31,562 nt of DNA from JASGCK01 sp031430035 (lineage in GTDB: Bacteria > Pseudomonadota > Gammaproteobacteria > Burkholderiales > Burkholderiaceae_C): NCBI GenBank assembly GCA_031430035.1, contig JANPAS010000011.1:1-31562 (forward strand), read 5' to 3'. The notes below the pieces were generated by a model. That model was not told the DNA's origin. It worked only from the letters and a program-made list of their open reading frames with translations, and ran no database searches. A program made the position numbers and the translations under genes. Below, piece by piece: positions 1 to 8,677 of this stretch (position 1 is its first letter; each line of letters opens with the position of its first letter).

Positions 1-452
1 CGCGCTTTGTCTTCGTCACCTGGGTAGCCGCCTAGAGGTGTCAGCGCGTCGGGCGCAAATGCCATGTAGCCATCTAGTGCCAAGCGCCGTGTGATGTCTT
101 CGATGTGCGGATTGAGGCCGCGGTTTTCATGGATCACCAAAATAGCGGGAAGTTTTGTTGCGCCTGATCTGGCAGGTCGCACAAGGTAGCCCCTTACCTC
201 GCCGTAACCCTGCGGTGACGGGTACGTGATCCACTCGATTTTAAGCCTTGCATCGTCAGGTTTGATTTGCTGCGCGAGCGCGAAATTAGGGCTGAGTGCA
301 GCCAAAATGCCAGTGGCTGTCATGCCAACGGTAGCAAATTTTTGTGCGCGCTCTAAAAAACCTCGTCTGTCGATGCCGCCGTGAACGTAGGCATCAAACA
401 AAATCAATAACTCTTGGTCGAAATCTTGTGCCGTGAGGCGTGGTGTTGTCAT
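1..452 (-). CDS. Dienelactone hydrolase family protein, 3' end cut by window edge
   Basis: About 150 codons are visible; the C-terminal half lies beyond the window edge. The start is the ATG at 452-450, preceded by a good AGGAG ribosome site. The visible protein has an N-terminal stretch with an RRGF twin-arginine-like motif (Arg29-Arg30) and a hydrophobic segment ending in ALAQ near residue 61, so it may be exported. An alpha/beta-hydrolase core follows, with a VIHENRGLNPHI segment typical of the dienelactone hydrolase (DLH) family, YghX-like branch. Family members hydrolyse esters or lactones; the substrate cannot be told here. The catalytic Cys/Ser and His lie in the missing part. It sits 32 bases downstream of the ArsC-like gene on the same strand. 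Family confidence is high, substrate unknown. Confidence 0.8.
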   Translation of the reverse strand, partial: MTTPRLTAQDFDQELLILFDAYVHGGIDRRGFLERAQKFATVGMTATGILAALSPNFALAQQIKPDDARLKIEWITYPSPQGYGEVRGYLVRPARSGATKLPAILVIHENRGLNPHIEDITRRLALDGYMAFAPDALTPLGGYPGDEDKA

Positions 453-484
453 GCTGAACTCCTAATAAAAGTAGAGTCTAAATG

Positions 485-841
485 CTACGCCCATTCGGAC
501 GGTTTGAAACCTACGGTAACCCTATTCGCTGTCCACAAGATGACAGGACGCTTGATAACACTTGGGTGGGCAATCATGACGGCTTTGGCGCTCTCGCTAT
601 CCACGACTGAAGCCTGCACGCTCGCATCCAGCTTGCGCCAAGTGGTGCCCGTTCGGTTAAGCAGCTTCTCCCAGGGCATGGCCTGCAGGCCAATACCAAT
701 AAGGGCTGCGGGCACACCTTGTTTTTTAAAATCATGAAAAACGTAGTCAATTTTTTGCTCAACGAGGTAAGCGCGAGCCTTTTTGACAGTGTCGCAATTG
801 GGGATGCCGTAGAGAGTGATGGGTGGGGTGATAGCGTTCAT
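485..841 (-). CDS. ArsC/Spx-like thioredoxin-fold reductase family protein
   Basis: A 118-residue protein of the ArsC/YffB/Spx family. The N-terminus reads ITLYGIPNCDTVKKAR, with the single active-site-type cysteine at residue 16, and the conserved KRPV segment is at 97-100. This pattern fits small glutathione- or thioredoxin-linked reductases. Many members are not true arsenate reductases, and no ars genes are nearby, so arsenate reduction is not claimed. An in-frame start at 889 would overlap the divergent aminotransferase start at 872 and add a non-family N-terminus. I therefore chose the ATG at 841, although no strong ribosome site precedes it. The hydrolase gene follows on the same strand after 32 bases. 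Confidence 0.85.
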   Translation of the reverse strand: MNAITPPITLYGIPNCDTVKKARAYLVEQKIDYVFHDFKKQGVPAALIGIGLQAMPWEKLLNRTGTTWRKLDASVQASVVDSESAKAVMIAHPSVIKRPVILWTANRVTVGFKPSEWA

Positions 842-871
842 GAGCAGAATTATGGCGATTAAGATTCCCGC

Positions 872-2074
872 ATGAGAAAAATCATCCAAAACCTAGCTGG
901 CTCGCAAATCCGCGAAGTGGTCAATAGCGCCATTGACGCACCAGATATTTTGAAATTTTGGTTTGGCGAAAGCGACGAAGTCACGCATCCTGCGGTGATA
1001 GAAGCGGCCTGCCAGTCGTTGAAGGCTGGCGAGACTTTCTACACGGCGAACTTGGGGCTTTTAGAGTTGCGCGAAGGTGTAGCGGCGTATATGGCTCGGC
1101 TGCATGGTTCGAGCCGTAACCCGATCTCCGTCAATCGCATTGCCATCACCTCAGGTGGGGTGAGTGGCTTGATGCTAGCTTCGCAAATGATAGTGAATGC
1201 AGGAGATGCGGTCGTTTGCGTCACGCCGATTTGGCCGAATTTGCCGCAGCAGGCCATCATCATGGGTGGAGTTGTTAAATCAGTGCCGCTGTACGCAGAA
1301 GCTGGAGAATGGAAACTCAATATCCACAAGCTCTGCGAGGCGGTAACAAAGTCGACGAAGCTACTGCTTATCAACGCGCCGAGTAACCCGACGGGCTGGA
1401 CTTTGACGCGAGAGGAGCAGCAAATCATCCTAGACCATTGCCGCAAAACGGACACATGGATCATTAGCGACGAGGTGTATGAGCGGCTCTACTACGAATC
1501 CATCGATGCAAGCAATCCACATGGTTGTGCGCCTTCGTTTTTAGATATTGCCGAGCCAGAAGATAGGCTCATCGTCACGCACAGTTTTTCCAAAACTTTT
1601 TTGATGACAGGCTGGCGATTGGGCTGGCTGGTCGTGCCGCCAAGCTGTTTGGACGCGATGGGTAAGCTGATTGAGTTCAATACTTCCTGCGCACCCAGTT
1701 TCGTACAAAAAGCCGCGCTGGAGGCTTTGCAGCGCGAGGATGAGATCACGCCCAAACTGGTGGCGCATTTCAAGCTATGCCGCGATACGCTCGTTCCGCT
1801 GTTGCAAGCTGTGCCTTATGTGACAGTCAGGCCTGCCAGAGGTGGCATGTATGCCTTCTTCAAAATCGATGGATTTGATGATTCGCTCGCGCTTGCCAAA
1901 CGGCTGGTAAGCGAAGCGGGGCTTGGCCTAGCGCCTGGTAGCGCCTTTGATTTAGCGCCAGCAACGGCGGGCGAAGGTTGGATGCGTTGGTGCTTTGCGT
2001 CTAGCGATGTCGCCAGATTGGTTTCGGGGGTGAAACGCTTGGAATTTTGGTTAAAAAGTCAGCAAAAATCTTGA
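872..2074 (+). CDS. PLP-dependent aminotransferase, class I/II
   Basis: A 400-residue fold-type I aminotransferase, the usual length for the AspC-like family. The PLP-binding lysine is Lys241 in HSFSKTFLMTGWRLGW. The cofactor-contacting Asn172 lies in NAPSNPTGW, and Asp200 and Tyr203 in ISDEVY. It should transfer an amino group between an amino acid and a 2-oxo acid in the cytoplasm; the substrate cannot be read from sequence. It is divergent from the ArsC-like gene with a 30-base gap between starts, so the two promoters must overlap. The ribosome site before the ATG at 872 is weak. The sdh operon begins 78 bases downstream, and no terminator hairpin is visible between them. Confidence 0.9.
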   Translation: MRKIIQNLAGSQIREVVNSAIDAPDILKFWFGESDEVTHPAVIEAACQSLKAGETFYTANLGLLELREGVAAYMARLHGSSRNPISVNRIAITSGGVSGLMLASQMIVNAGDAVVCVTPIWPNLPQQAIIMGGVVKSVPLYAEAGEWKLNIHKLCEAVTKSTKLLLINAPSNPTGWTLTREEQQIILDHCRKTDTWIISDEVYERLYYESIDASNPHGCAPSFLDIAEPEDRLIVTHSFSKTFLMTGWRLGWLVVPPSCLDAMGKLIEFNTSCAPSFVQKAALEALQREDEITPKLVAHFKLCRDTLVPLLQAVPYVTVRPARGGMYAFFKIDGFDDSLALAKRLVSEAGLGLAPGSAFDLAPATAGEGWMRWCFASSDVARLVSGVKRLEFWLKSQQKS

Positions 2075-2114
2075 TCTAAGTCAATTTGTCAGCCTAGTGA
2101 AAACCCGCGTGTTT

Positions 2115-2120
2115 TACAAT
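2115..2120 (+). promoter_or_regulatory. Candidate -10 element for the sdh operon
   Basis: TACAAT sits 32 bases before the sdhC start, in the only non-coding gap in front of the operon. The best -35-like hexamer, TTGTCA at 2086-2091, is 23 bases away, too far for a normal sigma-70 promoter. The -35 is therefore unresolved and this is a weak call. Confidence 0.25.
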
Positions 2121-2152
2121 CATTGGGTTTGCAACTCTGAAAGCGTCCCAAA

Positions 2153-2593
2153 ATGTCTCAACCGCAGTCAAAACCTGTGCGACCCGAATTCCGCAACATC
2201 AACGCGTTTACCGACCTGACAACCTACCGCATGACGGCTGGGGCTTGGGTTTCCATCCTTCACCGTGCCAGCGGCGCGATCATGTTTCTTCTCTTGCCCT
2301 CCATCATTTGGATGTTTGACAAGTCCATCTCAAGTGAATTCTCCTATGCCAAGTTCACGGCGCTATTCAATATTGGCGCAGGTTTTGTACCAGGCTGGTT
2401 CTTCAAACTGGTGGCGCTGGCTCTGATTTGGTCGTATTTGCATCACTTGACCGCTGGGCTGCGTCACCTCTGGATGGACGTGAGCCACAAGGCTGTCACC
2501 AAAACCTTTGCCAAAAAATCCGCAGTCGCCACATTTGCGATTAGCTTGCCTCTGACGGCGGCTTTGGCTGCCAAGTTGTTTGGCCTGTATTGA
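2153..2593 (+). CDS. sdhC: Succinate dehydrogenase, cytochrome b556 subunit
   Basis: A 146-residue membrane subunit that anchors succinate dehydrogenase and helps bind heme b and ubiquinone. It shows three hydrophobic segments at about residues 33-54, 82-105 and 123-143. The family signature SILHRASG is at 35-42, and the histidine-rich LHHLTAGLRHLWMD segment (His97, His98, His105) holds the likely axial heme ligand. The length is near the usual 120-145. It is the first gene of sdhC-sdhD-sdhA-sdhB-sdhE-gltA, all on the plus strand with short gaps. The ribosome site before the ATG is weak. Confidence 0.95.
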   Translation: MSQPQSKPVRPEFRNINAFTDLTTYRMTAGAWVSILHRASGAIMFLLLPSIIWMFDKSISSEFSYAKFTALFNIGAGFVPGWFFKLVALALIWSYLHHLTAGLRHLWMDVSHKAVTKTFAKKSAVATFAISLPLTAALAAKLFGLY

Positions 2594-2609
2594 TTGAAAG
2601 ACGTAAAAA

Positions 2610-2972
2610 ATGACAAATATTCTTAAAAGCATGGCAAAGAGTACGAGTAACGGTGCATTGCGAGGCTGGCTGGCACAGCGCGTCACGGCTGGCTTGATGG
2701 CGGTGTTTACGCTGATCGTGCTCTTGCAAGTGATTTTTAACAAAGGCGCGATGGGCTACGACAAATGGGCGGGCATTTTTGCTTCGCAGCCGATGAAAGT
2801 CTTGACCTTCGTCGTGATCCTCGCACTCGCATGGCATGTACTGCTGGGCATGCAAGAGATTTACATGGACTACATCAAACCCGTCGCCTTGCGCCTTGCG
2901 TTGAAAGTCTTTACCGTCCTTTGGTTAGTCGGCTGCGCTGGCTGGGCGATTCAAGTTTTGTGGAGAGTCTAA
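2610..2972 (+). CDS. sdhD: Succinate dehydrogenase, hydrophobic membrane anchor subunit
   Basis: A 120-residue protein with three predicted membrane helices (about 25-43, 61-82 and 93-115). The AQRVTAGLM segment near residue 22 and HVLLGMQEIYMDY at 76-88 match SdhD; His76 is the candidate heme ligand, and Asp87-Tyr88 matches the quinone-site pair of the family. It pairs with SdhC to form the membrane domain of complex II. The gap from sdhC is 16 bases. The stop codon is two bases before the GTG start of sdhA, whose ribosome site lies inside the last sdhD codons, so translation of the two is probably coupled. Confidence 0.94.
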   Translation: MTNILKSMAKSTSNGALRGWLAQRVTAGLMAVFTLIVLLQVIFNKGAMGYDKWAGIFASQPMKVLTFVVILALAWHVLLGMQEIYMDYIKPVALRLALKVFTVLWLVGCAGWAIQVLWRV

Positions 2973-2974
2973 AA

Positions 2975-4801
2975 GTGAATAGTGTTAATCAAAATCAATA
3001 TACGAACTCAAACATCGCTCGGCGCAAGTTCGACGTGGTCATTGTGGGTGCAGGCGGCTCTGGCATGCGCGCATCCTTGCAATTGGCACGTGCGGGCCTC
3101 AATGTCGCGGTGCTCTCCAAAGTGTTCCCCACGCGCTCGCACACCGTGGCAGCGCAGGGTGGCATTGGCGCCTCACTAGGCAATATGAGCGCAGATACTT
3201 GGCATTACCACTTCTATGACACGGTTAAAGGCTCGGACTGGCTGGGCGACCAAGACGCGATTGAGTTTATGTGTCGCGAAGCACCGAAGGTCGTGTACGA
3301 GCTTGAGCACATGGGCATGCCGTTTGACCGCAATGCGGATGGCACGATTTACCAGCGTCCATTCGGCGGCCATACCGAGAACTACGGCGAAAAACCCATG
3401 CAGCGTGCTTGCGCTTCGGCAGATCGTACGGGTCACTCGATGCTGCACACGCTGTATCAGCAAAATTTAAAGTCCAACACAAACTTCTTTGTCGAGTGGA
3501 TGGCACTCGACTTGATTTTGAATGACGACGGCGACTGCGTTGGCGTGACGGCACTAGAGATGGAAACAGGCGATCTGTTCATCATGGAAGCCAAAACCGT
3601 GCTCTTGGCCACTGGCGGTGCAGGACGTATTTTTGCGGCTTCTACGAATGCGTTTATCAATACGGGAGATGGCCTCGGTATGGCGGCTCGCGCAGGCATT
3701 CCTCTGGAAGACATGGAGTTTTGGCAATTCCACCCCACAGGCGTGCATGGTGCTGGCGTGTTGCTCACCGAAGGCTGCCGAGGCGAAGGCGCGATTTTGC
3801 TGAACTCTAACGGCGAACGCTTTATGGAGCGTTATGCGCCAACACTGAAAGATCTTGCACCCCGTGATTTTGTGTCGCGCTGCATGGACCAAGAAATCAA
3901 AGAGGGACGCGGTTGCGGCCCTAATAAAGATCACATCTTGCTCAAACTCGATCACCTTGGCGCAGAAACTGTGATGAAACGTTTGCCATCCGTCCATGAA
4001 ATCGGCATTAACTTTGCCAACGTGGACGTGACCCGCGAGCCAATCCCAGTGGTGCCGACGATTCACTACCAAATGGGCGGTATCCCAACCAATATCAACG
4101 GTCAAGTGGTGATTCAAAAGAATGGAAATGACAACAGCGTGGTGAATGGTCTCTACGCTGTGGGCGAATGCTCTTGCGTCAGCGTCCACGGTGCGAATCG
4201 CTTGGGTACTAACTCATTGCTCGATTTGTTAGTGTTCGGCCGTGCGGCAGGCAACCACATCGTGGCATCTAACTTGAAAGATCAAGCATTTAAAGCCATG
4301 CCAGCAACAGCAGCGGACAAAACCTTGGAGCGCTTAAATCGCTTAGAGGCTGACACCAGCGGCGAATATGCGCAGGATGTAGCGAACGATCTTCGCGCTG
4401 CCATGCAGTTCCACGCAGGCGTGTTCCGCACGCAGGCGGCGATGGATGAGGGCGTGACCAAAATTGCTGCACTGCGTAAGCGCGTGAATGCGATTGGCCT
4501 CAAGGACAAATCCAAAGTCTTCAATACAGCGCGGATCGAAGCGTTGGAAGTTGAAAACTTGATCGAAGCCGCAGAAGCCACCATCGTCTCAGCAGCTGCG
4601 CGTCACGAGTGCCGCGGCGCTCACACTGTGAGCGATTACGAGCGTCCAGTGGACGATCCAGTCGCGCCGCTAGGTCGTAACGATCCAGTTTGGATGAAGC
4701 ACACGCTGTGGTACTCCGAGGGCAATCGTTTGGATTACAAAGCCGTGAAACTCACACCGCTTACTGTGGATTCTGTGCCGCCCAAAGTACGTACCTTCTA
4801 A
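2975..4801 (+). CDS. sdhA: Succinate dehydrogenase, flavoprotein subunit
   Basis: A 608-residue catalytic subunit that oxidises succinate to fumarate with covalently bound FAD. The dinucleotide-binding GAGGSG is at 25-30, and the FAD-linking histidine is His56 in TRSHTVAAQGG. Active-site elements are HPTG at His253, RGEGAI at Arg269 and HGANRLGTNS at His405/Arg409. The frame is open upstream to 2765, but that region overlaps sdhD in another frame and is not family-like. I chose the GTG at 2975 because GGAGAG at 2962-2967 sits seven bases before it and the protein then has normal length. Its FAD is presumably inserted with help from SdhE, encoded just downstream. Confidence 0.97.
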   Translation: MNSVNQNQYTNSNIARRKFDVVIVGAGGSGMRASLQLARAGLNVAVLSKVFPTRSHTVAAQGGIGASLGNMSADTWHYHFYDTVKGSDWLGDQDAIEFMCREAPKVVYELEHMGMPFDRNADGTIYQRPFGGHTENYGEKPMQRACASADRTGHSMLHTLYQQNLKSNTNFFVEWMALDLILNDDGDCVGVTALEMETGDLFIMEAKTVLLATGGAGRIFAASTNAFINTGDGLGMAARAGIPLEDMEFWQFHPTGVHGAGVLLTEGCRGEGAILLNSNGERFMERYAPTLKDLAPRDFVSRCMDQEIKEGRGCGPNKDHILLKLDHLGAETVMKRLPSVHEIGINFANVDVTREPIPVVPTIHYQMGGIPTNINGQVVIQKNGNDNSVVNGLYAVGECSCVSVHGANRLGTNSLLDLLVFGRAAGNHIVASNLKDQAFKAMPATAADKTLERLNRLEADTSGEYAQDVANDLRAAMQFHAGVFRTQAAMDEGVTKIAALRKRVNAIGLKDKSKVFNTARIEALEVENLIEAAEATIVSAAARHECRGAHTVSDYERPVDDPVAPLGRNDPVWMKHTLWYSEGNRLDYKAVKLTPLTVDSVPPKVRTF

Positions 4802-4831
4802 AGAATAAGTAAAAAATAAGGAAATTTGAAA

Positions 4832-5536
4832 ATGGCAAAACGTACCTTCCACATTTACCGTTACGATCCCGACATCGACGCAAAACCGCGTATGGAAAAA
4901 ATAGAGCTAGAGCTTGACGGTGGTGAGCGCATGCTGCTCGACGCGCTGATGAAACTTAAAGCGCAAGACCCAACGGTGAGCTATCGCCGTTCATGCCGCG
5001 AAGGCGTATGCGGTTCTGATGCCATGAACATCAATGGCAAAAATGGTCTTGCATGCTTGACCAATTTGAATACGCTCAAAGACCCCATCGTCTTGAAACC
5101 TTTGCCTGGGCTTCCTGTGGTGCGTGATTTGATTGTGGACATGACGCAATTCTTTAAGCAATACCACTCGATCAAACCTTACCTCGTGAACGACACGCCG
5201 CCGCCAGAAAAAGAGCGCTTGCAAAGCCCTGTGCAGCGCGAAGAGTTAGACGGACTCTACGAGTGCATCTTGTGCGCGAGCTGCTCCACATCGTGCCCCT
5301 CGTTTTGGTGGAATCCTGATAAGTTTGTGGGACCAGCAGGTTTGTTGCAGGCGTATCGCTTTATTGCTGATAGCCGTGACCAAGCGACGACTGAGCGACT
5401 TGATAACTTGGAAGACCCGTACCGCTTGTTCCGCTGCCACACGATCATGAACTGCGTGGACGTGTGTCCTAAAGGTTTGAATCCAACGTTGGCGATTGGC
5501 AAGATTAAAGAGCTCATGGTGGCAAGGTCGGTCTAA
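4832..5536 (+). CDS. sdhB: Succinate dehydrogenase, iron-sulfur subunit
   Basis: A 234-residue electron-transfer subunit carrying electrons from the flavin to ubiquinone. The N-terminal 2Fe-2S domain has Cys55, Cys60 and Cys75, with Asp63 where plant-type ferredoxins have cysteine, as is known in E. coli SdhB. The C-terminal domain has Cys145/148/151 and Cys155, Cys202, Cys208 and Cys212 for the 4Fe-4S and 3Fe-4S centres. The ATG at 4832 is preceded by AAGGAAA at seven bases; a TTG six bases earlier is a weaker option. The stop abuts the sdhE start with no gap. Confidence 0.97.
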   Translation: MAKRTFHIYRYDPDIDAKPRMEKIELELDGGERMLLDALMKLKAQDPTVSYRRSCREGVCGSDAMNINGKNGLACLTNLNTLKDPIVLKPLPGLPVVRDLIVDMTQFFKQYHSIKPYLVNDTPPPEKERLQSPVQREELDGLYECILCASCSTSCPSFWWNPDKFVGPAGLLQAYRFIADSRDQATTERLDNLEDPYRLFRCHTIMNCVDVCPKGLNPTLAIGKIKELMVARSV

Positions 5537-5830
5537 GTGCTTTTAGACGAACGAGCGCTCTCCAAACTCAAATGGCGTTCGCGCCGTGGGATGCTGGAGA
5601 ACGATCTGTTTGTTGAGCGGTTCTTTTCTCGGTACGAGTCTTGCTTGACTAAGGATGACGAAGCTGGGATGTATGCCCTAATGGATTTGTCGGATAACGA
5701 TTTAATGGATTTATTGTTGTCTAGAAAGCGGTTGGATGAGGTTGAAATTCGTGATTTGCAGTCCAGTAATGGCTTGGTCACGAAAGTTCAGGTTGAAAAT
5801 GTATTAACGATGTTGATGAATAAGACTTAA
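5537..5830 (+). CDS. sdhE: FAD assembly factor SdhE
   Basis: A 97-residue protein of the SdhE/YgfY (formerly DUF339) family, which promotes covalent flavin attachment to SdhA. The family RGxxE motif is present as RGMLE at 17-21, followed by NDLFVERFF. It starts with GTG at 5537, directly after the sdhB stop codon, so expression is likely coupled to sdhB; a purine-rich AAGG lies about 10 bases upstream. By eye the gene uses more A/T-ending codons (TTG, TTA, GAT, AAT) than sdhA and sdhB. gltA follows after 11 bases. Confidence 0.93.
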   Translation: MLLDERALSKLKWRSRRGMLENDLFVERFFSRYESCLTKDDEAGMYALMDLSDNDLMDLLLSRKRLDEVEIRDLQSSNGLVTKVQVENVLTMLMNKT

Positions 5831-5841
5831 GGAAATTAAAA

Positions 5842-7152
5842 ATGAAACTATCTGATAACAAAGCTACGATATCTTTTTCCAATGGCACGCCCAGCTTCGA
5901 AGTGCCTGTTTATGCAGGCAATATCGGCCCTGATGTTTTAGATATTCGTAAGCTGTATGGCACGACGGGCATGTTCACTTATGACCCCGGTTTCATGTCC
6001 ACGGCGGCTTGCCAATCTGCGATTACGTATATTGATGGCGACAAGGGTGAACTCTTGTATCGTGGCTACCCGATTGAGCAAATCGCAGAAAAATGTGACT
6101 TTTTAGATACCTGCTATTTGCTGCTCCGCTCTGAGTTGCCAACTGACACACAGAGAAAAGACTTCCACAAGCTGGTGACGATGCACACCATGGTGAACGA
6201 GCAAATGCAATTTTTCTTGCGTGGCTTCCGCCGGGATGCGCATCCGATGGCAATTTTGACAGGCCTCGTTGGCGCAATGTCTGCCTTCTACCACGACAGC
6301 ACGGACATCAACAATGCCGAACACCGCGAAATTGCGGCGATTCGCTTGATTGCCAAAATGCCAACATTGGTGGCAATGGCCTACAAATACAGCGTCGGTC
6401 AGCCGTTTGTTTATCCTAAAAATAATCTTTCATACGCGGGTAATTTCTTGCACATGATGTTTGCCACGCCTTGCGAAGAGTATGTTGTCAATCCTGTGAT
6501 GGAACGCGCAATGGATCGCATTTTCACCCTGCACGCTGACCATGAGCAAAACGCGTCGACATCGACTGTTCGTTTGTGCGGCTCGTCAGGTACGAATCCG
6601 TTTGCAGCGATTGCTGCTGGCGTGGCTTGCCTTTGGGGGCCTGCACACGGCGGCGCGAATGAGGCCTGTTTGCAAATGCTAGAAGAGATTCAAGCCAAAG
6701 GCGGACTCTCGTATGTCGCGGAGTTCATGGAAAAAGTCAAAGACAAAAACTCTGGCGTGAAGCTGATGGGCTTTGGTCACCGCGTGTACAAAAACTTTGA
6801 CCCACGCGCTAAATTGATGCAAGAGACCTGCCGCGAGGTGTTTGCAGCACTTGGCGTGGCTAACGATCCGATCTTGCAATTGGCGCAGGCGCTAGAGAAG
6901 ATTGCACTGGAAGACGATTACTTTGTCTCACGCAAACTCTATCCAAACGTCGATTATTACTCTGGCATCGTGCAGCGCGCCATTGGCATTCCTGTGTCGT
7001 TGTTCACTGGTATTTTTGCCTTAGCACGTTCTGTAGGCTGGATTGCTCAACTGAATGAGATGATTGGCGACCCCGAGTACAAAATTGGTCGTCCACGTCA
7101 ATTGTTTACAGGCTCAAAGCGCCGCGATGTACCTGCTTCTACACACCGTTAA
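5842..7152 (+). CDS. gltA: Citrate synthase (type II)
   Basis: A 436-residue citrate synthase that condenses acetyl-CoA and oxaloacetate at the entry of the citric acid cycle. The active-site motifs HADHEQNAS (His231, His234) and FGHRVYKNFDPRAK (His313) are intact. Length and the N-terminal beta-rich extension (YIDGDKGELLYRGYPIEQ) match the hexameric Gram-negative type, known in that group to be inhibited by NADH; that regulation is inferred, not read. AAGGAAA at 5829-5835 is a good ribosome site six bases before the ATG. It ends the sdh-gltA block. No terminator hairpin is seen in the 21 bases before yqgE. Confidence 0.97.
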   Translation: MKLSDNKATISFSNGTPSFEVPVYAGNIGPDVLDIRKLYGTTGMFTYDPGFMSTAACQSAITYIDGDKGELLYRGYPIEQIAEKCDFLDTCYLLLRSELPTDTQRKDFHKLVTMHTMVNEQMQFFLRGFRRDAHPMAILTGLVGAMSAFYHDSTDINNAEHREIAAIRLIAKMPTLVAMAYKYSVGQPFVYPKNNLSYAGNFLHMMFATPCEEYVVNPVMERAMDRIFTLHADHEQNASTSTVRLCGSSGTNPFAAIAAGVACLWGPAHGGANEACLQMLEEIQAKGGLSYVAEFMEKVKDKNSGVKLMGFGHRVYKNFDPRAKLMQETCREVFAALGVANDPILQLAQALEKIALEDDYFVSRKLYPNVDYYSGIVQRAIGIPVSLFTGIFALARSVGWIAQLNEMIGDPEYKIGRPRQLFTGSKRRDVPASTHR

Positions 7153-7173
7153 TTGCTAAAGCTTATGCGCTAA

Positions 7174-7776
7174 ATGCTGGATCTCAACAATCACTTTCTG
7201 ATCGCCATGCCTAGCATGGAGGATGCGGATTTTGAAAAAACGGTGGTATTTGTTTTTGATCATGGTACTAATGGCGCTGCAGGGCTGGTGATCAATCGCC
7301 CGAGCGATTCCACCATTAAACAAATGTTTTATCGGATGGATTTGGGGCTTGGGCGAGACGACTTGCTCTCAACGCCCGTGTTCAATGGCGGTCCCATTTT
7401 TACGGATCGTGGTTTTGTGCTCCATGAAGCACAGCAAACCCTAGAGCTTGGTTCTGAAGGCTTCACGCCCAGTAAAGCTTCGTTTTGGATGTCAACGCTG
7501 GAGGTGCCGGGCGGTTTGGAGATGACCACATCACGCGATGTGCTCGAAGCCTTATCGAGCGGTGCTGGGCCACAAAAAATGTTTCTCGCACTCGGTTATG
7601 CGGCATGGCAAGCAGGACAGTTAGAGCGTGAAATTGCCCACAACGATTGGCTGACTGTCCCTGCGGACCACAGCATTATTTTTGATCTTCCCGTGGCCAA
7701 GCGCTATGACGCTGCGCTGGCGCTTTTGGGGTTAGACGAGATGACGTTGATGCCTAGTGGGGGAGTTATGCAATGA
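7174..7776 (+). CDS. YqgE/AlgH family protein
   Basis: A 200-residue protein of the YqgE/AlgH (DUF179) family. The N-terminal NHFLIAMPSMED and the later GGPIFTDRGFVLHE are family hallmarks, as is the central LALGYAAWQAGQLE. The biochemical role is not firmly established; the old link to alginate regulation in Pseudomonas is not evidence of function here. It is usually encoded just before ruvX, as here, where the ATG of ruvX overlaps its stop by four bases. No clear ribosome site precedes the ATG at 7174, which lies 21 bases after gltA. Confidence 0.92.
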   Translation: MLDLNNHFLIAMPSMEDADFEKTVVFVFDHGTNGAAGLVINRPSDSTIKQMFYRMDLGLGRDDLLSTPVFNGGPIFTDRGFVLHEAQQTLELGSEGFTPSKASFWMSTLEVPGGLEMTTSRDVLEALSSGAGPQKMFLALGYAAWQAGQLEREIAHNDWLTVPADHSIIFDLPVAKRYDAALALLGLDEMTLMPSGGVMQ

Positions 7777-8186
7777 CAGCAAGCGCTGCCATCCAGCAAT
7801 TTTTAGCTTTCGACTGGGGTAAGTTGCGTGTGGGTGTTGCCAGCGGCAATACGCTGACAAAAAATGCGCAAAGCGTCGCTACGCTGACCGAGCAAGGCGT
7901 AGCGCGAGATCAGGCGATTTTGAAGCTAGTCAAAGAATGGCGACCTCATGCTTTGGTAGTGGGTGTGCCATATCACCCTGATGGTGCACCGCACAAAAAC
8001 ACTAAGCTTGCCAAACAGTTTGCGCAAAATTTGCGCGGCTTAACGGGCGCTCTCGTGCATGAAGTGGATGAGCGGTACAGCACGACCGAAGCAAAGGCCG
8101 ATAATCCAAGGGCGAGAGAAGCCAAGTTGGATGCGTTTTCCGCTTGCATCATCCTAGAACAATACATGAGGAGTTTGCCTGAATGA
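7773..8186 (+). CDS. ruvX: Putative Holliday junction resolvase / pre-16S rRNA nuclease
   Basis: A 137-residue RNase H-fold nuclease of the RuvX/YqgF family. The acidic catalytic positions are Asp14 in AFDWGKLRVGVA, Asp99/Glu100 in EVDERYST and Asp120 in KLDAFSA, with the conserved VVGVPYHPDG strand at 62-71. Family members process the 5' end of 16S rRNA precursors and have been proposed to resolve Holliday junctions. It is joined to yqgE and to pyrR by four-base ATGA overlaps, so the three are very likely translated from one message. Confidence 0.93.
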   Translation: MTASAAIQQFLAFDWGKLRVGVASGNTLTKNAQSVATLTEQGVARDQAILKLVKEWRPHALVVGVPYHPDGAPHKNTKLAKQFAQNLRGLTGALVHEVDERYSTTEAKADNPRAREAKLDAFSACIILEQYMRSLPE

Positions 8187-8668
8187 ATGCTGAACAGCTT
8201 TATGCAGATTTACGTGACGGACTGGAGCCTTGGCGAAGCAGCACAACTCAATGGGTTGGCATTGCATCAGGCGGTGCTTGGATGGCGGAGCGCTTGCAAC
8301 AAGATTGGGGTTTAGACAAGATCGGCATCATTTCGAGCTCTATGCATCGTGACGATTATTTGCGCCGAGGCAGTAAGGCCGCTAGTTCACGGACAGAATC
8401 CACGAGTCTGCCATTTGATGTGTCGGGCGCGCATATTGTGCTGTTAGATGATGTGCTCTATACGGGCCGTACGATACGCGCAGTCATGAACGAGCTGTTT
8501 GACTACGGCAGACCTGCTAGCGTTCGCCTTGCCGTGCTGGTTGATCGCGGTGGACGTGAACTGCCGCTGCAAGCAGATTTTGCAGCGTACAAAGCGCAGA
8601 TGAATCCAACTGAATCGATCAGGCTCCTTCGTGCGGTGGACGGCAGCTTTTCATTTGAGAGAAAATAA
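8183..8668 (+). CDS. pyrR: PyrR family regulator / uracil phosphoribosyltransferase
   Basis: A 161-residue phosphoribosyltransferase-fold protein of the PyrR family. The PRPP-binding motif VLLDDVLYTGRTIRA at 86-100 is intact, followed by VLVDRGGRELP. In Bacillus, PyrR binds pyr mRNA as an attenuator and has uracil phosphoribosyltransferase activity; in Gram-negative bacteria its role is less clear. It is slightly shorter than the roughly 180-residue Bacillus protein. It overlaps ruvX by four bases, and pyrB starts nine bases after its stop, leaving no room for an attenuation leader between pyrR and pyrB. Confidence 0.92.
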   Translation: MNAEQLYADLRDGLEPWRSSTTQWVGIASGGAWMAERLQQDWGLDKIGIISSSMHRDDYLRRGSKAASSRTESTSLPFDVSGAHIVLLDDVLYTGRTIRAVMNELFDYGRPASVRLAVLVDRGGRELPLQADFAAYKAQMNPTESIRLLRAVDGSFSFERK

Positions 8669-8677
8669 GCCCCTAAG

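Noticed and set aside
2086..2120. Complete sigma-70 promoter TTGTCA to TACAAT before sdhC
   Set aside because: The 23-base spacing is too long. Only the -10-like hexamer is kept as a weak candidate.
2765..2974. Upstream extension of the sdhA frame giving a 678-residue protein
   Set aside because: The extension overlaps sdhD in another frame and is not SdhA-like. The GTG at 2975 has a good ribosome site and gives the normal length.
3554..4189. A 211-codon open frame on the minus strand
   Set aside because: It is antisense to the conserved core of sdhA, has no ribosome site or family features, and is explained by codon bias of sdhA.
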